NCBI GenBank assembly: GCA_015056655.1 | Contig: SVFV01000031.1 | Location: 1 to 46,776 of the forward strand | Direction: 5' to 3' | DNA: 46,776 nt | Source: Butyrivibrio sp. | GTDB taxonomy: Bacteria; Bacillota; Clostridia; Lachnospirales; Lachnospiraceae | Part shown: positions 35,811 to 44,090 of the stretch, piece after piece | Layout: each line of letters begins with the position of its first letter | How positions within the stretch are numbered: the first letter of the stretch is position 1 | The notes under the pieces: model-generated | The model's input: only the letters and a program-made list of their open reading frames with translations | The model's database searches: none | What the model was told of the DNA's origin: nothing | Position numbers and translations under genes: made by a program

Positions 35811-36551
35811 AAATATGATAGAAGTTATACTCATGTATGGTGCGCAAAATACACATATAATTTAACAAACAACCAGGGCAACAAGCCTTCAGGTAATAAT
35901 GGAAACGGTAATGAATCTGGAAGCAAAACGGGCAATGAGGGGAACAACAATGCAAGCAATAATGCCTCTAATAGTGGAGACAGTAATTCTACAAATAATA
36001 ATGCTGCTAATAACAGTAATAACGGCAATGAAGGAAACAGCAGCCAGCAGGTAAATCCTGATGCTGAAGCAACTCCTGGAAATGAAGGAGACGCTTCTTC
36101 GCAGAACAATGATGAAGCAAATGCTTCTGCAAAGAAGGGAACAAAGGCAACTTCCGGAAATGCTACATATAAGGTTACTGGAGACTTTGAGGTAACATAT
36201 ACTACATCTAAGAACAAGAAAGCAAAGAGCATTAAGGTACCAAAGACTATCGATATAGATGGCCAAAAGTACACAGTTACAGCTATTTCAAAGAATGCAT
36301 TTAAGAATCTTAAGAGCCTTAAGAGCGTAACAATACCTGAGACAGTAACTAAGATCGAAGGTGGAGCATTCAAGGGATGTAAGAATCTTAAGACTATAAC
36401 AATCAAGTCTACTAAGCTTACAAACGTTGGAAAGAACGCATTTAAGGGAATAAACTCCAAGGCAACAATCAAGGTGCCTAAGAGCAAGAAGAAAGATTAT
36501 TCAAAGCTCTTTAAAACAGCTAAGGTAGCAAAGGGTGTAAAGATCAAGTAA
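35811..36551 (+). pseudogene. 5'-truncated LRR_5/BspA-type surface protein gene
   Basis: An open frame of 246 codons ending in TAA 36549-36551 and limited upstream by a stop at 35808-35810, with no ATG, GTG or TTG start in its first part. The translation has an Asn/Ser/Gly-rich linker (from about 35862 to 36150) and then two LRR_5 repeats (KNAFKNLKSLKSVTIP, GGAFKGCKNLKTITI) and a C-terminal VGKNAFKGINSK module closely like the secreted protein at 3191-5479. The signal peptide and N-terminal domains are missing, so it looks like a fragment left by rearrangement or deletion. It still has a strong terminator. Confidence 0.75.
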
Positions 36552-36587
36552 TTTTTTATATGTAAACAAAATAAATGAAATCATTTT

Positions 36588-36628
36588 CTCCCATCACAAA
36601 GAAAGTAGCTTTGTGGTGGGAGTTTTTT
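36588..36628 (+). terminator. Intrinsic terminator after the truncated LRR_5 gene
   Basis: A 14-bp stem, CTCCCATCACAAAG (36588-36601) with CTTTGTGGTGGGAG (36609-36622), seven-base loop and T6. It separates the fragment from cysS. Confidence 0.88.
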
Positions 36629-36639
36629 GTAAAAATTTT

Positions 36640-36668
36640 TTGTAAAAACTTAATAGATTAGGTATAAT
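36640..36668 (+). promoter_or_regulatory. Promoter of cysS
   Basis: TTGTAA (36640-36645), exactly 17 bases, then TATAAT (36663-36668). The transcript would start near 36675, so an ATG at 36685 would have almost no leader; this favours the ATG at 36706. Confidence 0.6.
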
Positions 36669-36705
36669 AAATTGCAAAAAATACATGTATAGAGAAGATG
36701 AGAGT

Positions 36706-38121
36706 ATGGAAAACAAACTGAAGATTTATAACACACTTACTAAAAAAGTAGATACCTTTGTACCGAATGAAGATGGAAAGGTTGCAATGTATACCTGTGG
36801 CCCTACTGTTTACCACTTCGCACATATTGGTAATCTGCGCACATATATTTGTGAGGATGTTCTTGAGAAAACTCTTAGATATATTGGATATGATGTTAAG
36901 AGAGTAATGAATATCACTGATGTAGGACATCTTTCAAGTGATGCTGACACTGGTGAAGATAAGATGCTCAAGGGAGCAAAGAGAGAGCATAAGACAGTTA
37001 TGGAGATTGCAAAGTACTATACTGACGCATTTTTCTCAGACTGTGGCAAACTCAATATCAAGACTCCTGATGTTGTTGAACCTGCTACAAACTGCATACC
37101 CGAGTTCATTAACATGGTAGAGGCGCTTATTGAGAAGGGCTATGCTTATGTGGCTGGCGAGAATGTATATTTTGATACATCAAAGCTTGAGGATTATTAC
37201 GTACTCACAGGACATAACGAAGAGGACCTTTTTGTAGGTGTTCGTGATGATGTTAGTGAGGATACAAATAAGAGAAATAAAAACGACTTCGTTCTCTGGT
37301 TTACAAAGTCAAAGTTCGAGGATCAGGCTCTTAAATGGGACAGCCCCTGGGGCGTTGGATATCCCGGATGGCATATTGAGTGCTCATGCATTTCCATGAA
37401 GCATCTCGGCAACCGGATGGATATTCACTGTGGCGGAGTTGATAATATTTTCCCTCACCACACCAACGAGATTGCACAGAGTGAATCATTCCTTGGCCAC
37501 AAGTGGTGCAACTACTGGTTCCATGTTCATCATTTAAATGACCAGACAGGAAAAATGAGTAAGAGTAAGGGTGAGTTCCTTACAGTTTCACTTCTTGAAG
37601 AGAAGGGATACAATCCTGTGGTTTACAGACTTTTCTGCCTGCAGAGTCATTATCGCAAGCCTCTTATGTTCTCATATGATGCGCTTGATCAGGCTGCTTC
37701 AACCTATGAGAAGCTTAAGAAGAAGACACTTGCACTTTCAAATGAAGGTGATGTTGATAAGGACGTATTTGCAAAGTACAGAGCAAGCTTTGAAGATGCA
37801 CTTTGCTCAGATATAAATACTTCAAGTGCAATAACAGTTGTTTATGATGTACTTAAGGCAGATACAAATGATAAGACAAAGAGAGCTCTTATTGAGAGTT
37901 TCGATGAGGTTCTTTCACTTGATCTTCTGAAAGAAGATGCTGCTGGAGCAAACGAGGTTGATGACGAGCTTTCAGCATACGTTGAGGAAATGATTGCAAA
38001 GAGAAAGGAAGCTAAGAAGGCGAAGGACTTTGCTACAGCAGATGCTATTCGTGATGAGCTTATGTCTAAGGGCATTGCAATCAAGGATACCAGAGAAGGA
38101 ACTGTCTGGGAAAAAGTTTGA
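36706..38121 (+). CDS. cysS: Cysteinyl-tRNA synthetase
   Basis: Charges tRNA-Cys with cysteine, a class I synthetase of 471 residues. The HIGH-like motif is in CGPTVYHFAHIGNLR, with the zinc ligand C31; a second zinc cysteine is in HIECSC. The KMSKSKG loop is intact. The zinc-region motif reads HHTNEIAQSE where most family members have HHENE, a substitution to note but not obviously inactivating. Start at ATG 36706 (M-E-N-K-L-K-I-Y-N) rather than 36685, given the promoter position. A terminator closes the gene, so it is monocistronic. Confidence 0.95.
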   Translation: MENKLKIYNTLTKKVDTFVPNEDGKVAMYTCGPTVYHFAHIGNLRTYICEDVLEKTLRYIGYDVKRVMNITDVGHLSSDADTGEDKMLKGAKREHKTVMEIAKYYTDAFFSDCGKLNIKTPDVVEPATNCIPEFINMVEALIEKGYAYVAGENVYFDTSKLEDYYVLTGHNEEDLFVGVRDDVSEDTNKRNKNDFVLWFTKSKFEDQALKWDSPWGVGYPGWHIECSCISMKHLGNRMDIHCGGVDNIFPHHTNEIAQSESFLGHKWCNYWFHVHHLNDQTGKMSKSKGEFLTVSLLEEKGYNPVVYRLFCLQSHYRKPLMFSYDALDQAASTYEKLKKKTLALSNEGDVDKDVFAKYRASFEDALCSDINTSSAITVVYDVLKADTNDKTKRALIESFDEVLSLDLLKEDAAGANEVDDELSAYVEEMIAKRKEAKKAKDFATADAIRDELMSKGIAIKDTREGTVWEKV

Positions 38122-38168
38122 TTTATTTCAGACAAAAACGTCACAGTATTTGGTAAAATAGTATATAG

Positions 38169-38201
38169 CCTCCATGTCGCCAAGGTGGCATGGAGGTTTT
38201 T
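38169..38201 (+). terminator. Intrinsic terminator after cysS
   Basis: CCTCCATG (38169-38176) pairs with CATGGAGG (38189-38196), extended by CCA/TGG, then TTTTT. An in-frame ATG for larB lies inside this stem (38174) and is therefore not its start. A TATAAT at 38236-38241 follows and may serve larB. Confidence 0.85.
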
Positions 38202-38263
38202 ATCAATTTAAGAGATTTTTTACAATTTATTTGTATATAATCATAAACAAGGAGGTGCAAGCC

Positions 38264-39013
38264 TTGGATAATAAAGAAATAAGAAGTCTATTACAGTTGG
38301 TTGCAGAAGGAAATATGTCAGTTGATGATGCTGTACTTAAGTTAAAGGAAGCACCGTTTGAGGACCTGGGGTTTGCAAAGCCTGATTTCCACAGAGGGCT
38401 AAGGCAGGGGGCTGCTGAAGTAATTTATGGTGCTGGTAAGACTCCTGAGCAGGTATTAAAGATAACAAATTCTCTGCGTGAGCATGGACAGAAGACTGTA
38501 CTTATAACAAGAATGAAGGATGAGGCAGCAGCTCTTCTTAAGGAGAATATTTCAGATTTTTCCTATGATGAACTAAGTCATGTGGGAATAGTTGGAGAAC
38601 TTCCCCAAAAGGATGGAAAGGGAAAAATTGTTGTTGCCACTGGCGGAACAAGTGATATGCCTGTTGCTGAGGAGGCTGCAAAGACAGCTGAAGTATATGG
38701 TAACGAGGTTGTAAGGCTATATGATGTTGGCGTTGCTGGACTTCACAGGATTCTTGGGCACATGGATGAGATAATGTCCGCCAGAGTTATCATTGCCATA
38801 GCAGGAATGGAGGGCGCTCTTGCAAGTGTCATTGGCGGTCTTGCTGACTGTCCTGTTATCGCGGTTCCTACAAGCGTTGGATATGGCGCATCCTTTGGCG
38901 GAGTTTCAGCTCTTTTATCTATGCTTAATTCCTGTGCCAGTGGCGTAAGTGTGGTGAATATAGATAACGGATTTGGAGCTGGTTATATGGCATCAATGAT
39001 CAACCATCTTTGA
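38264..39013 (+). CDS. larB: Nickel-pincer cofactor synthesis protein LarB
   Basis: Carboxylates and hydrolyses nicotinic acid adenine dinucleotide, the first step towards the nickel-pincer nucleotide of lactate racemase. It has 249 residues with an AIR-carboxylase-like C-terminal half (VVATGGTSDMPVAEEAAKTAEVYG, DVGVAGLHRILGH, IIAIAGMEGALASVIGGL, VPTSVGYG). The start is the TTG at 38264, because a near-perfect AAGGAGGTG is seven bases upstream. larC follows after 56 bases. larA and larE are not in the window. Confidence 0.93.
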   Translation: MDNKEIRSLLQLVAEGNMSVDDAVLKLKEAPFEDLGFAKPDFHRGLRQGAAEVIYGAGKTPEQVLKITNSLREHGQKTVLITRMKDEAAALLKENISDFSYDELSHVGIVGELPQKDGKGKIVVATGGTSDMPVAEEAAKTAEVYGNEVVRLYDVGVAGLHRILGHMDEIMSARVIIAIAGMEGALASVIGGLADCPVIAVPTSVGYGASFGGVSALLSMLNSCASGVSVVNIDNGFGAGYMASMINHL

Positions 39014-39069
39014 TAATATTTTCAAACTAATGAGTGGGTTTTATAGCAATTACAGACGAGGATTACGAA

Positions 39070-40422
39070 ATGAAAACACTTTATTTGGAATGTAAAATGG
39101 GCGTTGCCGGAGATATGCTTTCTGCGGCTTTACTTGAGCTTTGTCCTGACAAAGAGGATATTCTTAAAACATTAAATGGAATGGGGCTTTCCGGAGTTTC
39201 TTTTTCTTTGGATAAGTCTGAGAAATGCGGAATTGTAGGAAGCCATTTGTCAGTTGTGGTTGATGGAGAGGAAGAGGAAAGTGTGGATGTGGAGCATGAG
39301 CATTCCCATTCACATGAGCACAACCATGAACATAGCCATGACCACGACCATGAGCACTCCCATTTCCACGAGCATAGTCATGAACATGCTCATGAACATG
39401 ACCATCCGCATGATCACGATCATGACCATTCTCATGAACACGGCCATGGCCATGTTCGCGGAATGAGTGAGATTGAGACTATTGTCTCACAGCTTTCTAT
39501 TGATGAAACTGTAAAAACAGATGTGCTTTCTGTGTATAAACTCATTGCTGAAGCTGAATCAAAGGTTCATGGCATGGAGGTTACAAAGATTCACTTCCAT
39601 GAGGTTGGAAAACTTGATGCCATCGCAGATATTACTGCTGCATGTCTTCTTATCAGAAAGCTTTCTCCTGATAAGATTATTGCTTCTCCAATTCATGTTG
39701 GAAGTGGGCAGGTTAAATGTGCGCATGGAATTTTGCCGGTGCCAACACCTGCAACTGCGCTTTTGTTAAAGGGCGTTCCGTCCTATAGTGGAGATATCAG
39801 AGGAGAGCTTTGCACACCGACAGGAGCAGCCATTTTGAAGCATTTTGTTTCTGAATTTGGACCTCAGCCTGTAATGACCATAGAAAATATTGGCTATGGT
39901 ATGGGTAAAAAGGATTTTCCACAGGCAAACTGCGTAAGAGCAATACTTGGTGAAAGTGTAGCTGCTACAAGTGCAGAGGCTGGTATCGGTGATGGTAAGA
40001 CAGATACTATAGCAGAGCTTGTTTGCAATCTGGATGACATGACACCTGAAGAAATCGGCTTTGCTACAGAAAGGCTTATGGAAGAGGGCGCATTAGACGT
40101 GTTTACAGCAGGAATTTCCATGAAGAAGAATCGCCCGGGCGTAATGCTGACCGTTTTGTGCAAAGAAAATCAGAAGGAAAAATTCGTCAGACATATTTTT
40201 AAATATACGACTACTATCGGGATTCGCGAGAATATCTGTAGCAGATATATTTTGAACAGAGCTGAAGACGAGATAAATTTAGATGGTGAAAAGGTCAGAG
40301 TAAAAAAAGCCTCAGGCTATGGTGTTTCAAGGCAAAAGGCGGAGTATGAAGATCTTGCAAAAATTGCAAGGGAGAAAAATGTCAGCATTAGAGATATAAT
40401 AAGTAGTCAAAACTTGAAATAA
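39070..40422 (+). CDS. larC: Nickel-pincer cofactor synthesis protein LarC (fused, His-rich)
   Basis: Inserts nickel into the pincer cofactor. It has 450 residues in one continuous frame. Lactobacillus plantarum makes LarC1 and LarC2 through a programmed frameshift; here the two halves are fused without one. The start is ATG 39070 (M-K-T-L-Y-L-E-C, typical), with GAGG eight bases upstream. Residues 76-128 hold an unbroken run of 27 alternating X-His pairs, where X is mostly E, S or D, a nickel store or delivery segment. HFHEVGKLDAIAD, GHGILPVPTPAT-like CAHGILPVPTPAT, and the C-terminal ETNLDDM-like CNLDDMTPE are visible. Confidence 0.95.
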   Translation: MKTLYLECKMGVAGDMLSAALLELCPDKEDILKTLNGMGLSGVSFSLDKSEKCGIVGSHLSVVVDGEEEESVDVEHEHSHSHEHNHEHSHDHDHEHSHFHEHSHEHAHEHDHPHDHDHDHSHEHGHGHVRGMSEIETIVSQLSIDETVKTDVLSVYKLIAEAESKVHGMEVTKIHFHEVGKLDAIADITAACLLIRKLSPDKIIASPIHVGSGQVKCAHGILPVPTPATALLLKGVPSYSGDIRGELCTPTGAAILKHFVSEFGPQPVMTIENIGYGMGKKDFPQANCVRAILGESVAATSAEAGIGDGKTDTIAELVCNLDDMTPEEIGFATERLMEEGALDVFTAGISMKKNRPGVMLTVLCKENQKEKFVRHIFKYTTTIGIRENICSRYILNRAEDEINLDGEKVRVKKASGYGVSRQKAEYEDLAKIAREKNVSIRDIISSQNLK

Positions 40423-40453
40423 TTTGTTTACCACTTTATTATAAGGTGATGGT

Positions 40454-40726
40454 ATGGAGTCAAATGTTAGTCAGGAACTCAATATGACACAGACCGGCTT
40501 TCTTACTTCTAAAGCAGGGAAGCGGTTTATTCGTGTGGAATTTTCCAGAATGGGTAAAAACGGACTAGAGACTGCAGAAGGAATTATCCCTGGTGGAAAG
40601 ATTATTAAACAGAATGGCTTTTCTGAAAAAGAAATTGCCAGTCTGGAATTTTACCTTCGTCACAATAAAGAAGATATAGTTAAAAGGGCGAAGGAACTCA
40701 GCAACCCACTACATTGGTTTGGGTGA
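40454..40726 (+). CDS. Small uncharacterised protein between lar and hisS
   Basis: A 90-residue protein, family not recognised. It looks like a compact alpha/beta domain: a strand-rich front half (KRFIRVEFSRMG...TAEGIIPGGKIIKQNGF) and a helical rear (SEKEIASLEFYLRHNKEDIVKRAKEL) ending in NPLHWFG. No cysteine or membrane segment. ATG 40454 follows a weak AAGGTG site; it lies 31 bases after larC and 24 bases before hisS, so it is part of that run of genes. Confidence 0.65.
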   Translation: MESNVSQELNMTQTGFLTSKAGKRFIRVEFSRMGKNGLETAEGIIPGGKIIKQNGFSEKEIASLEFYLRHNKEDIVKRAKELSNPLHWFG

Positions 40727-40750
40727 TGAAATAAAAGAAGAGGAGTAATT

Positions 40751-42019
40751 ATGTCACTTATTAAAAAGCCTGTCACAGGCATGAAGGATATTCTTCCTGA
40801 GGAGATGAAGCTCAGGGACTATGTTATCGGAGTTATCAAGGAGACCTATGCGGGTTTTGGTTTTACATCAATTGACACCCCTTGTGTTGAGTCACTTGCA
40901 AACCTTAACAGTAAGCAGGGAGGAGAGAACGAGAAGCTTATTTTCAAGGTAATGAAGCGTGGTGAGAAGCTTAACCTTGAAACAGCAAAAGAGGAAAATG
41001 ATCTTACAGATTCAGGACTTCGTTATGACCTTACAGTTCCGCTTGTAAGATATTATTCAAATCATGCAAATGATCTTCCTTCACCCTTTAAGGCACTTCA
41101 GATGGGTTATGTATGGAGAGCTGACAGACCTCAGAAGGGTAGATATCGTCAGTTCATGCAGTGCGATATTGATATCCTTGGCGAACCCTCAAACCTTGCT
41201 GAGATAGAGCTTATTCTTGCAACAACAACTACTCTTGGCAAGCTTGGCTTCAAGGGCTTCCAGATCAGAATAAATGAGAGACGTATGCTCAAGGCTATGG
41301 CTGCTTACAGCGGATTTGCTGAGGAGAGCTACGATTCAGTGTTCATCACACTTGATAAGATGGATAAGATCGGAATCGATGGAGTTGCAGAGGAACTTGA
41401 AAAGGACGGTTTCGACAAGGCTTCAATCGATAAGTATCTTGATCTTTTCAGAGGAGTTGAAGGAAAGGGTGCTGTAGAAGGCATCAGATTCCTTGCTGAT
41501 ACACTTGGCGAGTTCCTTGATGAGGATGTAAAGAACAATCTCGAGGAGATCATCGAGAGCGTAGATTCTACAAAGAGTGCAGAGTTTGAGCTTGTATTTG
41601 ATCCTACACTTGTTCGTGGAATGTCATATTACACAGGTACAATTTTTGAGATTGCTATGCCTCAGTACGGCGGAAGCTGCGGTGGCGGCGGACGCTATGA
41701 CAAGATGGTTGGCAAGTTCACAGGCCAGGATACTCCCGCTTGCGGATTCTCAATTGGATTTGAGCGTATCATCATGATCATGATGGATGAGGGCTTCAAG
41801 ATTCCTGATGAGAAGGAAAAGGTAGCTTTCCTTGTAGAAAAAGGAATCGGTGGAAAGCAGCTTGCTGAGATTATCGCCGAAGCTCAGAAGGAAAGAGCAG
41901 ATGGAAGACAGGTTCTTGTTGCACGTATGAATAAGAACAAGAAGTTCCAGAAGGAACAGCTTACAGCTCAGGGATATACAGAATTTAAGGATTTCTACAA
42001 GACAGAGCTTAAGCACTAA
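40751..42019 (+). CDS. hisS: Histidyl-tRNA synthetase
   Basis: Charges tRNA-His, a class II synthetase of 422 residues. Motif 2 appears as VWRADRPQKGRYRQFMQCD, and the histidine-A signature as LVRGMSYYTGTIFEI followed by GGGGRYD; the middle residues differ from the more common GLDYYTG form. GFSIGFERI is motif 3, and a C-terminal anticodon-binding domain is present (residues 330-422). This makes it a synthetase rather than HisZ, which lacks the tail. GAGGAG precedes ATG 40751. The MATE gene follows after 12 bases. Confidence 0.93.
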   Translation: MSLIKKPVTGMKDILPEEMKLRDYVIGVIKETYAGFGFTSIDTPCVESLANLNSKQGGENEKLIFKVMKRGEKLNLETAKEENDLTDSGLRYDLTVPLVRYYSNHANDLPSPFKALQMGYVWRADRPQKGRYRQFMQCDIDILGEPSNLAEIELILATTTTLGKLGFKGFQIRINERRMLKAMAAYSGFAEESYDSVFITLDKMDKIGIDGVAEELEKDGFDKASIDKYLDLFRGVEGKGAVEGIRFLADTLGEFLDEDVKNNLEEIIESVDSTKSAEFELVFDPTLVRGMSYYTGTIFEIAMPQYGGSCGGGGRYDKMVGKFTGQDTPACGFSIGFERIIMIMMDEGFKIPDEKEKVAFLVEKGIGGKQLAEIIAEAQKERADGRQVLVARMNKNKKFQKEQLTAQGYTEFKDFYKTELKH

Positions 42020-42031
42020 TAGGTATTTTAA

Positions 42032-43426
42032 ATGCAAAGTACTAGGAAAAAATATGAAATAGATATGACTGAGGGGGCTCTTCTTCCGAAGATTCTCCTC
42101 TTTTCCATTCCACTGATGATATCAAGTGTGCTGCAGCTGTTATTCAATGCGGCAGATATCGTAGTGGTTGGACAGTTCTCAGGGGATGAAGCCCTGGGAG
42201 CTAACTGCGTTGCAGCGATCGGGTCTACGGGTTCTGTCATAAACATGCTGCTTAGTGTGTTTATGGGATTATCCGTTGGTGTTAATGTGCTTGCGGCCAG
42301 ATATTTTGCGGCGAAGCAGGATAAGGAAATGAGCGAAACTGTTCATACTACAGTGGCGCTTGCCTTGATTGGCGGTGTGATAATCGCTGTTATTGGCTTT
42401 GTTGCATCAAGACCTATTCTAGAGCTCATGGGTTCGCCAGCAGAAGTTATCGATTTATCAACGACGTATATGAGAATATATTTTGTCGGAATGCCGGTAA
42501 CTCTTCTATATAATTTTGGAGCAGCGATTCTCCGCGCGACAGGAGATACCAGAAGACCTCTTTATTATCTGATGAACGCTGGTGTTATCAATGTGATTCT
42601 CAATCTGATCTTCGTAGTTGGATTCAAGATGAATGTGGCAGGTGTAGCATTTGCAACTATTCTTGCTCAGTGTGTCTCTGCGGCCTTGATTCTGAAGGCT
42701 CTTATGACAACAGAGGAGAACTATAAGCTCTACATCAATAAAATCAGTATTAACATGGATAAGGCTAAAAGGATTATAAGAGTAGGACTTCCTGCAGGAC
42801 TACAGGGAACGATTTTCTCTTTCTCGAATGTTCTTATCCAGTCATCAATAAATGAGTTTGGTGCGACAGCTATGGCCGGAAGCGCAGCTGGAGCAAACCT
42901 TGAGGGCTTTGTCTACATGGCAATGAACTCTATCTACCAGGCTTGCGTATCCTTTACCAGCCAGAATGTAGGAGCTAATAAACCCGACAGAATTGGTAAG
43001 GTTCTTGCAAATTGTCTTGCAATCGTATCGGTTGTGGGTCTTGTGATGGGAAATATATTCTATCTTTTCGGTGCGCAGCTTGTTGGAGTATATACAGCGG
43101 AGCCTGCAACTATTCAATACGGCGTACAGAGAATGGCTATCATCTGCACATTGTATTTTCTTTGTGGCGCTATGGATGTTATTTGCGGAAGTCTTCGAGG
43201 AATGGGATATTCAACAGTTCCAATGATAGTGTCTATTATTGGAGCCTGCGGACTTAGAATTGTCTGGATACTTACGGTGTTTAGAATATATCATTCACTG
43301 ACCGTATTATATATTTCATATCCGGTTACATGGTTTATTACCGCATCAGCTCACCTGATCAGCTATTTTATTATCAAGAAAAAGGTGATCTCGAAAATGG
43401 GCACCGGGAAGGCAGAAGTAGCATAA
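42032..43426 (+). CDS. MATE-family efflux transporter
   Basis: A multidrug/toxin exporter of 464 residues with about 12 membrane helices in two similar halves. Conserved features: FSIPLMISSVLQLLFNAADIVVVGQ near the N-terminus, GLPAGLQGTIFSFSNVLIQSSIN at the start of the second half, and YISYPVTWFITAS at the end. The substrate is not predictable; members use a sodium or proton gradient. Its stop overlaps the HAD gene's start by one base (TAATG, 43424-43428), so they are coupled. Confidence 0.92.
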   Translation: MQSTRKKYEIDMTEGALLPKILLFSIPLMISSVLQLLFNAADIVVVGQFSGDEALGANCVAAIGSTGSVINMLLSVFMGLSVGVNVLAARYFAAKQDKEMSETVHTTVALALIGGVIIAVIGFVASRPILELMGSPAEVIDLSTTYMRIYFVGMPVTLLYNFGAAILRATGDTRRPLYYLMNAGVINVILNLIFVVGFKMNVAGVAFATILAQCVSAALILKALMTTEENYKLYINKISINMDKAKRIIRVGLPAGLQGTIFSFSNVLIQSSINEFGATAMAGSAAGANLEGFVYMAMNSIYQACVSFTSQNVGANKPDRIGKVLANCLAIVSVVGLVMGNIFYLFGAQLVGVYTAEPATIQYGVQRMAIICTLYFLCGAMDVICGSLRGMGYSTVPMIVSIIGACGLRIVWILTVFRIYHSLTVLYISYPVTWFITASAHLISYFIIKKKVISKMGTGKAEVA

Positions 43427-44088
43427 TGAGTAAATTTAAGGCAGTAATATTTGATCTTGATGGAACACTTTTATATACACTTGAGGATTTGAAAAACAGC
43501 GTAAATTATGCGCTTGAAAAACATGGCATGCCAGTTTGCACCCTTGATGAAATTCAGTACAGAGTAGGAAATGGCGTACAAAAGCTCATGGAGAGATGCG
43601 TTGATGGTGGTCTTGAAAATCCGGAATTCGAGGAGACTTTTTCAGATTTCAAGGAACATTACAAGATACATTGTAACGACAACAGCGGACCTTATGATGG
43701 CATATTGGATATGATTGAGAAGCTCAAAGAAAATGGCTATAAGCTTGCGATAGTTTCAAATAAATTCATGGATGCCACAAAGGAGTTGGCTAAGCTATAT
43801 TTTAAGGATACAATTGATGTAGCAATAGGCGAGTCAAAAGGGATACGCAAAAAGCCTGCTCCGGATACAGTGATCGAGGCTATGAAGACTCTTGGAGTAA
43901 CAGCCAAGGATTGCATTTACGTTGGAGATTCTGATGTTGATATAAAAACGGCAGCAAATTCCGGAATGCCTTGTATCTGCGTAGCATGGGGCTTTAGAAC
44001 CAGGCAAGAGCAGATGGAAGCTGGCGGAGAGATTTTTGCAGACGTGCCAATGGATATTTTTGATATCGTTGAAAAGGGAGGGGAGTAA
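43426..44088 (+). CDS. HAD-superfamily phosphatase, Gph-like
   Basis: A 220-residue phosphohydrolase of the phosphoglycolate phosphatase type. Nucleophile D10 and acid D12 are in VIFDLDGTLLYTLEDL; motif II is AIVSNK, motif III K (RKKPAPD) and motif IV GDSDVD. The usual D of 'LLDT' is a Y here. The start is ATG 43426, sharing one base with the MATE stop; the longer frame from 43330 lies inside that gene. Substrate could be phosphoglycolate, pyrophosphate or a sugar phosphate. Confidence 0.9.
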   Translation: MSKFKAVIFDLDGTLLYTLEDLKNSVNYALEKHGMPVCTLDEIQYRVGNGVQKLMERCVDGGLENPEFEETFSDFKEHYKIHCNDNSGPYDGILDMIEKLKENGYKLAIVSNKFMDATKELAKLYFKDTIDVAIGESKGIRKKPAPDTVIEAMKTLGVTAKDCIYVGDSDVDIKTAANSGMPCICVAWGFRTRQEQMEAGGEIFADVPMDIFDIVEKGGE

Positions 44089-44090
44089 CT

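Noticed and set aside
35831..36487. A 218-codon minus-strand open frame rich in Leu, Phe and Val
   Set aside because: It is the antisense shadow of the LRR_5 fragment, whose plus-strand translation shows clear LRR_5 repeats and is followed by a plus-strand terminator.
38174..38263. Longer LarB beginning at ATG 38174
   Set aside because: That ATG lies inside the cysS terminator and the extension is not family-like; TTG 38264 has a near-perfect ribosome site.
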